Positions 1 to 5,107 of a stretch of DNA of 5,107 bases are shown here, piece by piece. The DNA is taken from NCBI GenBank assembly GCA_021777685.1, contig JAJYDH010000458.1:1-5107 (forward strand), written 5' to 3'. Below the pieces are notes generated by a model. That model worked only from the letters and a program-made list of their open reading frames with translations, had not been told where the DNA came from and searched no databases. Position 1 is the stretch's first letter. The number at the start of each line of letters is the position of its first letter. Both the position numbers and the translations under genes were made by a program. This DNA comes from Planctomycetota bacterium (lineage in GTDB: Bacteria > Planctomycetota > Planctomycetia > Isosphaerales > Isosphaeraceae).

Positions 1-1
1 C

Positions 2-733
2 CCCGCCCTGGCCGAGCGGATCTTGACCGAGATCGGCGAGGAGCACGGCTTCGAGGTCGTCGCCTCCAAGGACGGCCGGATGTTCGACCCCGACAAGATC
101 GGCCAGTGGGACGCCTTCGCCTTCGAGACGACCGGCGACCTGACCAAGGAGGGGACCGACAAGCAGCCGCCGATCTCCGCCGACGGGCTCAAGGCGTTCT
201 TCGACGCGATCGAGTCGGGCAAGGGGTTCGTCGGCATGCACTGCGCCAGCGACACCCTGGGCGACCATCGGAAGATGGGCGCCAACGACCCCTACATCAA
301 GATGATCGGCGGCCAGTTCGCCGGCCACGGCGCCCAGCAGGTCGCCACGATCGACGTCGTCGATCCGGGCTATCCCGGCGCCTCGGGGTTCGGCACCGGC
401 TCGTTCAAGATCAACGACGAGTGGTACACCCAGAAGTACTGGGCCGACGACCTCCACGTCATCCTCGTCCAGAACACCGAGGGGATGACCGGCGACCTCT
501 ATCAGCGGCCCAGCTTCCCCGAGACCTGGGCCCGGATGCAGGGCAAGGGCCGCGTCTTCTACACCTCGATGGGGCACCGCGAGGACGTCTGGGAGAACCC
601 CAAGTACCAGGGCCTGCTCCTCGGCGCCCTCGGCTGGGCCACCGGCCAGGTCGAGGCCGACGTCACGCCCAACGTCTCCAAGGTCACGCCCGACTACAAG
701 CAGGGCCCGGCCCCCAAGAAGAAGCCGGCCTGA
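2..733 (+). CDS. ThuA-like domain protein, 5' end cut by the window
   Basis: The reading frame is open from the first base of the window to the TGA at 731-733 (243 visible residues), so the true start and any signal peptide lie upstream. The TTG at 23 is internal: the codons before it continue the same fold (PALAERI). Family hallmarks are a Gly-Met-His-Cys-Ala-Ser-Asp loop at visible residues 78-84, a DEWYT segment (nt 416-430), and a C-terminal block GRVFYTSMGHREDVW then NPKYQGLLLGALGWATG (nt 548-649). These match the ThuA-like fold (PF06283), which is related to class I glutamine amidotransferases. ThuA was named for trehalose utilisation in rhizobia, but the reaction of most members is unknown, and planctomycetes carry many paralogues, often exported. 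The protein ends in a lysine- and proline-rich tail (PAPKKKPA). It is not in an operon with anything visible downstream, because a hairpin follows and the next gene remnant is convergent. Family assignment is strong; substrate is unknown. Confidence 0.88.
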   Translation, partial: PALAERILTEIGEEHGFEVVASKDGRMFDPDKIGQWDAFAFETTGDLTKEGTDKQPPISADGLKAFFDAIESGKGFVGMHCASDTLGDHRKMGANDPYIKMIGGQFAGHGAQQVATIDVVDPGYPGASGFGTGSFKINDEWYTQKYWADDLHVILVQNTEGMTGDLYQRPSFPETWARMQGKGRVFYTSMGHREDVWENPKYQGLLLGALGWATGQVEADVTPNVSKVTPDYKQGPAPKKKPA

Positions 734-744
734 TCGAAGTCCCG

Positions 745-778
745 GAGTCGGGCGGGGCGATCACCGCCCGCCCGGCTC
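745..778. terminator. GC-rich hairpin, probable bidirectional terminator
   Basis: Bases 745-756 pair with 767-778 in a 12-bp stem (one G-T pair at 748/775) closed by a 10-base loop (757-766). It begins 11 bases after the stop of the ThuA-like gene and also covers the stop codon of the convergent amidohydrolase remnant (763-761, minus strand). Placement between two convergent gene ends is what a shared terminator would show. No T-tract follows on either strand, so it is not a classical intrinsic terminator; it could act as a tract-less terminator or as an mRNA 3'-end stabiliser. Base pairing is certain; function is inferred. Confidence 0.5.
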
Positions 779-977
779 GTGCTCAGGCTCGCCGTCGATG
801 ATCGTCATCCGGGCCCGGACCTTGAGCAGTTCATCCGGCGGGATCTGGAACAGGTCGCGGTCGACGACCGTCACGTCCGCTCGACGGCCCACCTTCCAGG
901 ACGCCGAGCCGATCCTCGGCCCAGGGCCGTTCGGGGTCGCCGGTCCAGATCCGCCCGACTTCGAGGATCAGATCGTC
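761..977 (-). pseudogene. Collapsed remnant of a YtcJ-type amidohydrolase
   Basis: Two pieces of one family survive on the minus strand. Bases 977-915 read DDLILEVGRIWTGDPERPWAE, the usual N-terminal strand and TGDP loop of metal-dependent amidohydrolases of the Amidohydro_3/YtcJ group (PF07969). Bases about 910-761, in a different frame, read through VGRRADVTVVDRDLF, then QIPPDELLKV and MTIIDGE to a TGA at 763-761. This is the typical C-terminal end, where the composite beta-sandwich closes and a DRDLF..IPP segment is followed by a T-[IV]-[IV]-x-G motif. Full-length members are about 530-560 residues; here the catalytic TIM barrel and all metal ligands are absent. The join lies near 896-925. 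The N-terminal piece has no start codon close in its own frame; an out-of-frame ATG lies at 1011-1009. The N-terminal frame runs on past the join to a TGA at 833-831. This is the product of a large internal deletion plus frame loss, and no function is expected. Confidence 0.8.
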
Positions 978-1038
978 CCGATGATCGCACGGGAGGCCGT
1001 TCGTTGCCCATCCCCCGCTCGGCGGCGAGGCCCCGATT

Positions 1039-1269
1039 TCAGGCGGCGATGCCCTCGTCCTCTTCGGGCTCGTCGTCATCCCCGCCGAGGAGGAGGCCGA
1101 AATCCATCCGCTTCCTCGGGCCCAGGTTCGAGAAGTCGATGCCCAGGTCGTCCAGGAACGCGGTCTCGGCCGCCCCGTTGAAGGTGTCGTCCCGGTCGTC
1201 GAAGTCGTCGAGCCAGGCGTCCTGGTCCTCGAATCGGTCGTGGAATTCGTCGAAAGGTTCCGCGCTCAT
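1039..1269 (-). CDS. Small highly acidic protein of unknown function
   Basis: This is a 76-residue protein that I do not recognise. About 26 residues are Asp or Glu against five Arg or Lys, giving a net charge near -21. It has an acidic, Phe-rich first half with repeated D-D-F/D-D-R pairs, a middle segment FLDDLGIDFSNLGPRKRMDF that looks like the only conserved-style core, and an acidic tail (GGDDDEPEEDEG). There is no signal peptide, membrane segment or cysteine. Third positions are about 90 percent G or C, as in the flanking genes, which supports real coding. I chose the ATG at 1269-1267 because GGAG (1279-1276) sits six bases before it. An in-frame ATG at 1293 would add eight residues (MVHPAELS) with no better ribosome site. 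It is divergent from the phosphatase-kinase pair, and the amidohydrolase remnant follows it on the same strand. A cytoplasmic binding or charge-mimic role is possible but not shown. Confidence 0.7.
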   Translation of the reverse strand: MSAEPFDEFHDRFEDQDAWLDDFDDRDDTFNGAAETAFLDDLGIDFSNLGPRKRMDFGLLLGGDDDEPEEDEGIAA

Positions 1270-1275
1270 GCTCAG

Positions 1276-1279
1276 CTCC
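1276..1279 (-). promoter_or_regulatory. Ribosome binding site that decides the start of the acidic protein
   Basis: GGAG on the minus strand with a six-base spacer to the ATG at 1269-1267. It favours this start over the in-frame ATG at 1293, which has only a weak purine run before it. Confidence 0.6.
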
Positions 1280-1303
1280 GCTGGATGGACCATCTCGCAC
1301 TCA

Positions 1304-1309
1304 ATTCTA
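1304..1309 (-). promoter_or_regulatory. Possible -10 element for the acidic protein gene
   Basis: The minus strand reads TAGAAT, five of six matches to the sigma70 -10 consensus, in the most AT-rich stretch of the region (about 1300-1316). It would place transcription start near 1297 and give a leader of roughly 28 bases before the ATG at 1269. No convincing -35 box is seen at 16-18 bp spacing, so the call is weak. Confidence 0.3.
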
Positions 1310-1346
1310 CTCTACGAGTCATCCCCCGGGCCGGTTCGGAATCAAT

Positions 1347-1375
1347 TTCCCAACGCCGCCGGCTTTCCGTATGAT
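1347..1375 (+). promoter_or_regulatory. Candidate sigma70-type promoter of the phosphatase-kinase operon
   Basis: TTCCCA (1347-1352, four of six to TTGACA) and TATGAT (1370-1375, five of six to TATAAT) are separated by 17 bp. They stand out as AT-richer islands in a very G+C-rich background. Transcription would begin near 1382 and give a leader of about 90 bases to the ATG at 1472. Planctomycete promoters are poorly characterised, so this is a pattern match only. Confidence 0.35.
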
Positions 1376-1404
1376 GTTGGCAACCTCCCCGCTGAACGAT
1401 CGAA

Positions 1405-1443
1405 CCGGGACCCGGCGGCCCCCGCCCCGGCCCCGGTCGGGTC
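1405..1443 (+). other. GC-rich inverted repeats in the operon leader
   Basis: Within the putative 5' leader, CCGGG-A-CCCGG (1405-1415) is an odd-centred palindrome. GGCGG (1414-1418) and CCGCC (1422-1426) can form a five-bp stem with a three-base loop. GACCCG (1409-1414) and CGGGTC (1438-1443) can pair around it. These could form RNA structure or an operator, but short inverted repeats are expected by chance in such G+C-rich DNA. Confidence 0.2.
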
Positions 1444-1471
1444 GCCCGCCCTCCGCGAATGAAAGTGACCC

Positions 1472-2704
1472 ATGACGGCCGGTTTGGGCTCGGTTCTGGT
1501 CGTGGACGATGACCCCAACAACCGCGACCTGCTCTCCCGTCGGCTCCGCCGGCTGGGTTACGAGGCGGAGGTCGGGCACGACGGCCAGCACGCCCTGGCC
1601 CTGATCGGCGAACGATCGTTCGACGTCGTGCTCCTGGACGTGATGATGCCGGGCCTCGACGGCTTCGAGACCCTGACCATCCTCCGCCAGCACCACTCGG
1701 CGACCGACCTTCCGGTCATCATGGCCACGGCCAAGGACGACAGCGAGGACGTGATCCACGCCCTCGGCCTGGGCGCCAACGATTACGTGACCAAGCCGCT
1801 CGACTTCCCGGTGGTCGTCGCCCGGATTCAGACCCAGATCTCGCTCAAGAGGGCCGTCGAGCAGGTCAAGCAGCTCGAACGGCGGCTGGCCGAGCGGAAC
1901 CTCGAGCTGGAGTCGGCCAACGCCCGGATGTCCCGCGACCTCCGGGCGGCGGCGCGGATTCAGGAGGCGCTCCTGCCCCGCTCGTCCCCCGACGTCCCCG
2001 GCCTGGGCTTCGCGTGGGCCTTCCGGCCGTGCGACGAGCTGGCCGGCGACGGGCTGAGCGCGATCAAGCTCGACGATCACCGGGTCGCGCTCTACGTCCT
2101 GGACGTCAGCGGGCATGGCGTGGCCTCGTCGCTGATGTCGGTGAGCGTGGGCCGGCTGCTCACGCCCCCCTCGGACGCCTCGTCGATCCTGGTCCGGCCT
2201 CGCGAGGGGAGCAATCCGCCCGAGCCGTTCTCCCCCGGCGATGTCGCCGCCCAGCTCAACCGGCTCTTCCCCTTCGAGATCTCGACCGAGCAATACTTCA
2301 CGCTGGTCTACGGGGTGCTCGACACCTCGACCGGCGAATTCCGCTACACCCTGGCCGGACACCCCGGCCCGATCCACCTGCCGAAGGACGCCAAGCCCAG
2401 GGTCCTTCCGGGCCGGGGGTATCCGATCGGCTTGGCGGATGGCCCTCGCCCCTATAATGAGTGGACGGTTCAACTTTCGGCCGGAGATCGGCTCTATCTC
2501 TATTCGGACGGCATCCCCGAGGCGGTGGGCCCGGAGGGGAATCCGTTCGGGACCGAGCGACTCCTGGGGTTGATCGAGTCCGGCCGTCCCGAGCCGCTCT
2601 GCGCGGTCGTGAACGACCTGGTCGCGGAGGTCGAGGCCTGGTCCGGGGTGTCGAGCGTCCGCGACGACGTGTCCGTGTTGGCGGTCGAAATCCGGGGCGA
2701 CTAA
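1472..2704 (+). CDS. Response regulator with PP2C/RsbU-type serine phosphatase output
   Basis: A 410-residue cytoplasmic protein with three parts. Residues 6-122 are a receiver domain (PF00072) with the acidic pair Asp12/Asp13, phosphoacceptor Asp56 in LLDVMMPGLDG, Thr86 and Lys108, all intact. Residues 123-168 form a charged heptad-like helix ending in RIQEALLP, the signature entry to RsbU phosphatases. Residues 175-407 are the SpoIIE/PP2C domain (PF07228), with likely metal ligands Asp193 (AGD), Asp211 (DVSGHG), Asp346 (YSDGIPEA) and Asp398/399 (RDDVSVLAV). The usual GGDxYD motif reads AGDGLSA. The family dephosphorylates serine-phosphorylated STAS anti-anti-sigma proteins in partner switching; the target here is unknown. 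The start is fixed by an in-frame TGA at 1466-1468, just before the ATG. No clear Shine-Dalgarno is seen, only GAAAG at 1461-1465. The kinase gene begins 23 bp downstream and is the probable phosphodonor. Confidence 0.93.
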   Translation: MTAGLGSVLVVDDDPNNRDLLSRRLRRLGYEAEVGHDGQHALALIGERSFDVVLLDVMMPGLDGFETLTILRQHHSATDLPVIMATAKDDSEDVIHALGLGANDYVTKPLDFPVVVARIQTQISLKRAVEQVKQLERRLAERNLELESANARMSRDLRAAARIQEALLPRSSPDVPGLGFAWAFRPCDELAGDGLSAIKLDDHRVALYVLDVSGHGVASSLMSVSVGRLLTPPSDASSILVRPREGSNPPEPFSPGDVAAQLNRLFPFEISTEQYFTLVYGVLDTSTGEFRYTLAGHPGPIHLPKDAKPRVLPGRGYPIGLADGPRPYNEWTVQLSAGDRLYLYSDGIPEAVGPEGNPFGTERLLGLIESGRPEPLCAVVNDLVAEVEAWSGVSSVRDDVSVLAVEIRGD

Positions 2705-2712
2705 ACCGGGGC

Positions 2713-2717
2713 GAGGG
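2713..2717 (+). promoter_or_regulatory. Ribosome binding site of the histidine kinase
   Basis: GAGGG lies in the 23-bp gap after the phosphatase stop, 10 bases before the ATG at 2728. The spacing is slightly long but it is the only purine-rich site there. It supports separate translation initiation within one transcript. Confidence 0.5.
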
Positions 2718-2727
2718 TGAACGGGCC

Positions 2728-5107
2728 ATGAGCAGGTTGGCCGAACGCAAGCTGGCCTGGGGATTCGGACTGGCCCTGACCGTCCTGGCCACCAATGCGC
2801 TGGTGTCGTACAGGGACCTCGCGGACCTCGCCGCCAACACCCGGCATGTCGTCCATTCGCGCAAGATCCTCGAGACCGTCGAGGACGTGGCGTCGAGCTT
2901 CAAGGACGCCGAGACCGCCCGCCGAGGGTTCCTGATCGACGGCAACCTCAACGACCTGGACGACTTCGAGCGCCACGCCTCGACGATCCACTCCAAGATC
3001 GACGCCCTCGAATTGTTGAACCGCGACCGACCGGGGCAGCATTCGCGCTGCATCGAGCTCGATCGCGAGGCCCGCGCCCGCCTCGAAGAGTTCCGGGCCT
3101 CGATCGCCAAGGCCCAGCGCGACGGCCTCATGGCCGAACGCCTCGCGTTCGCGTCCGACCCGGTCCGCCAGCGGCTGAACCGGATCTTCGAGCTGACCCA
3201 GAAGATCGAGGACAAGGAGTCGCTCTACCTGGAAGAACGGGTCGCCGAGCGGCGATCGAGCATCTGGCGGTCGTACATCACCTTCTCGGTCGCCTCGACC
3301 CTGGCCCTGCTCCTGATCGGCTCGATCTACGCGCTGGTCATCCGCCACCTCGCCGAGCGGTCGAAGGCCGACAGGGCCCTCCGGGAGAGCGAGGCCCGGG
3401 TCCGGCTCCTGCTCGACTCGGCCGGCGAGGGGGTCTACGGCGTGGACCTCAAGGGCGCCTGCACCTTCTGCAATCCGGCCGCCCTCCAGCTCCTCGGCTT
3501 CAAGTCGGCCGAGCAGGTGCTGGGCCGGGACATGCACAAGCTCATCCATCACGCGCATTGCGACGGCACACCGTACCCGGTCGAGGACTGCCCGATCTTC
3601 CGGACCTTCCACACCGGCGAGGGGACGCTCGGCGAGGAGGACGTCTTCCGCCGGGCCGACGGCTCGACGATCCCGGTCGAGTATCGGGCCCACCCGATCC
3701 GCCGCGACGGCGAGACCCTGGGCGCGGTCGTCACCTTCGTCGACGTCGAGCCCCGACGGCGGGCCGAGACCGAGATGAGGCTCCGCGAGCGCGCCCTCAA
3801 GGCGATCGCCCAGGGGGTGTTCATCACCGACCCGGCCCGGTCCGACGAGCCGATCATCTACGTCAATGCCGCCTTCGAGCGGCTGACCGGCTACCCCCAG
3901 GCGGAAGCCTCCGGCCGGAACATCGAATTCCTCCGGGGCCCCGAGACCGACCCCCGCGCGATCGAGGAGCTTCAGGCCGCCTTCCGCGACCGCCGCGAGG
4001 CGTCGGTCGAATTGCTCTCGTACCGCAAGGACGGCTCGACCTTCTGGGATGCCCTGACGCTCGCGCCGGTCGAGGGGCCGGACGGCCGCGTCACCCACTT
4101 CGTCGGCGTCGTCACCGACGTGACCGGCCGGAAGCGCGACGAGGAGCGGCTCCGCGAGAGCGAGGAACGGCTCCGGCTGATGATCGAGAGCGTCCGAGAC
4201 TACGCCATCTTCGCCATCGACCTCGAAGGCCGGGTGTCGAGCTGGAACAGCGGGGCCGAGCGGCTCTTCGGCTTCGCCGACTCGGCGATCCTCGGCCGCG
4301 AGGCCGCCGTCCTGTTCAGCCCGGAGGATCGGGCCGCCGACCTCCCCCGGCAGGAGCTGGCCCGCGCCGAGGCGACCGGGCGGGCGGACGACGAGCGCTG
4401 GTATCTCCGCCAGGACGGCTCCCGGTTCCTGGCCAACGCCATGGTCACGGCCGTCCGCGACCAGGACGGCACCCTCCTGGGCTACACCAAGGTCGCCCGC
4501 GACATCACCGAGCCGAAGCGAGTCTTCGCCGAATTGAGGGCCGCCAAGGAGGCCGCCGAGGTCGCCAACCGGGCCAAGAGTTCCTTCCTCGCCAACATGA
4601 GCCACGAGCTGCGGACCCCGCTCAACGCCATCATCGGCTACAGCGAGATGCTCGAAGAAGAGGCCAGGGACAACGGTTACGACGACTTCGTCCCCGACCT
4701 CGGCCGGATCCATTCGGCGGGCAAGCATCTCCTCGGCCTGATCAACGACGTCCTCGACCTCTCGAAGATCGAGGCCGGCCGGATGGACCTCTACCCCGAG
4801 ACCTTCGACCTGGCCGAGATGATCCGGGGTGTCCTCGCCACGATCGAGCCGCTGGCCGAGAAGCGGAGCAACGCCCTCCTGGTCCAGGGCCTCGACGACC
4901 TCGGCGCGATGCACGCCGACCTGACCAAGGTCCGCCAGTCGCTTCTGAACCTCCTGAGCAACGCGGTCAAGTTCACCGAGCGCGGGACGATCACCCTCCG
5001 GGGGGCCCGCGAGCCCGGCCCGGCCGGCTCCGAGACGATCGTCCTTGAAGTCTCCGACAATGGCATCGGCATGAAGCCCGAGGAGCTCGCACGCCACTTC
5101 CGGCCCT
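2728..5107 (+). CDS. Membrane sensor histidine kinase, CHASE3-PAS-PAS-PAS-HisKA-HATPase, 3' end cut by the window
   Basis: The frame is open from ATG 2728 to the window end (793 codons). Residues 9-28 are a first membrane helix. Residues 29-178 are an extracytoplasmic CHASE3 domain (PF05227) with the hallmark DAETARRGFLIDG at 60-72. Residues 183-205 are the second membrane helix. Three PAS domains follow: about 222-345, with a His/Cys-rich segment HHAHCDG (274-280) and Cys288; about 352-470, LOV-like but without Cys; and about 479-598. HisKA (608-684) carries phosphoacceptor His626 in MSHELRTPLN and the DLSKIEAG end. The ATPase domain shows the N box (Asn741, Asn745) and G1 box DNGIGM (777-782); G2 and anything beyond are off the window. 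Kinases of this build are often hybrids with C-terminal receivers, which cannot be judged here. It probably phosphorylates Asp56 of the preceding regulator. Domain identity is clear; signals are unknown. Confidence 0.95.
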   Translation, partial: MSRLAERKLAWGFGLALTVLATNALVSYRDLADLAANTRHVVHSRKILETVEDVASSFKDAETARRGFLIDGNLNDLDDFERHASTIHSKIDALELLNRDRPGQHSRCIELDREARARLEEFRASIAKAQRDGLMAERLAFASDPVRQRLNRIFELTQKIEDKESLYLEERVAERRSSIWRSYITFSVASTLALLLIGSIYALVIRHLAERSKADRALRESEARVRLLLDSAGEGVYGVDLKGACTFCNPAALQLLGFKSAEQVLGRDMHKLIHHAHCDGTPYPVEDCPIFRTFHTGEGTLGEEDVFRRADGSTIPVEYRAHPIRRDGETLGAVVTFVDVEPRRRAETEMRLRERALKAIAQGVFITDPARSDEPIIYVNAAFERLTGYPQAEASGRNIEFLRGPETDPRAIEELQAAFRDRREASVELLSYRKDGSTFWDALTLAPVEGPDGRVTHFVGVVTDVTGRKRDEERLRESEERLRLMIESVRDYAIFAIDLEGRVSSWNSGAERLFGFADSAILGREAAVLFSPEDRAADLPRQELARAEATGRADDERWYLRQDGSRFLANAMVTAVRDQDGTLLGYTKVARDITEPKRVFAELRAAKEAAEVANRAKSSFLANMSHELRTPLNAIIGYSEMLEEEARDNGYDDFVPDLGRIHSAGKHLLGLINDVLDLSKIEAGRMDLYPETFDLAEMIRGVLATIEPLAEKRSNALLVQGLDDLGAMHADLTKVRQSLLNLLSNAVKFTERGTITLRGAREPGPAGSETIVLEVSDNGIGMKPEELARHFRP

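Noticed and set aside
23..733. TTG at 23 as the start of the ThuA-like gene
   Set aside because: The frame is open upstream to the window edge with fold-consistent residues, so the TTG is an internal Leu codon and the gene is partial.
978..1038. Possible terminator or small gene between the acidic gene and the amidohydrolase remnant
   Set aside because: Only short, weak inverted repeats are present, with no T-tract and no supported frame. The ATG at 1011-1009 on the minus strand is out of frame with the amidohydrolase fragment.
831..1079. 82-codon minus-strand frame taken as a complete small gene
   Set aside because: Its start lies inside the acidic gene. Only residues 35-55 are meaningful, and they are the N-terminal fragment of the broken amidohydrolase, so it is annotated as a pseudogene instead.
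779..1462. Long plus-strand frame across the intergenic region, the acidic gene and the remnant
   Set aside because: Ser/Arg/Pro-rich translation without motifs. It is antisense to the acidic gene and the amidohydrolase pieces, which explain the region better.
1459..1512. 17-codon upstream frame starting at ATG 1459 and overlapping the regulator start
   Set aside because: It has no ribosome site. It ends inside the regulator gene with its stop 38-40 bases past the ATG, so it does not fit translational coupling. Chance is the simplest explanation.
1319..2473. 384-codon open frame on the minus strand opposite the receiver-phosphatase
   Set aside because: Same cause: it is a composition shadow of a well-supported gene, with no recognisable motifs.
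3558..5048. 496-codon plus-strand frame inside the kinase
   Set aside because: Arg/Pro-rich low-complexity translation in an alternative frame of the kinase; it is a shadow.
2701..5097. Very long open frame (798 codons) on the minus strand opposite the kinase
   Set aside because: It lies exactly antisense to a kinase with every expected motif. Its translation is rich in Gly, Asp, Val and Arg without domain motifs. Such antisense frames arise from strong third-position G/C bias.

Overview
The window is G+C-rich bacterial DNA. Third codon positions are almost all G or C, and coding density is high. The combination of a ThuA-like protein, a large multi-PAS CHASE3 kinase and a receiver-RsbU-type phosphatase is typical of large-genome Planctomycetota (for example Isosphaeraceae or Gemmataceae). 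That placement is an inference from gene content and style; there is no rRNA or other marker here.

Layout. (1) Positions 2-733, plus strand: the C-terminal part of a ThuA-family protein whose start lies before the window. (2) 745-778: a strong GC hairpin just after its stop, probably a bidirectional terminator. (3) 761-977, minus strand: a remnant of a YtcJ-type amidohydrolase. Only the first strand-and-loop segment and the C-terminal tail survive, in different frames, so most of the gene has been deleted. (4) 1039-1269, minus strand: a small, extremely acidic protein of unknown function. (5) 1270-1471: a divergent intergenic region with candidate promoters in both directions. (6) 1472-2704, plus strand: a response regulator whose output is a PP2C/SpoIIE-type serine phosphatase. 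(7) 2728-5107, plus strand: a membrane histidine kinase with CHASE3, three PAS domains, HisKA and the start of the ATPase domain, cut by the window end.

How the genes work together. The phosphatase regulator and the kinase are 23 bp apart on the same strand and very probably form one transcription unit. The simplest model is that the kinase senses an extracytoplasmic signal (CHASE3) and intracellular signals (PAS). It would then phosphorylate Asp56 of the regulator, changing the regulator's activity on a phosphorylated STAS anti-anti-sigma protein, as in RsbU-type partner switching. No STAS protein, anti-sigma kinase or sigma factor is in the window, so the downstream part is inferred from family knowledge.

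The observations most worth a second look are the collapsed amidohydrolase gene and the second PAS domain of the kinase. That PAS domain is clearly LOV-like in sequence but has lost the photoactive cysteine and all the usual flavin-contact residues. I found no clear evidence of a wholly new system, CRISPR array, tRNA, rRNA or mobile element.
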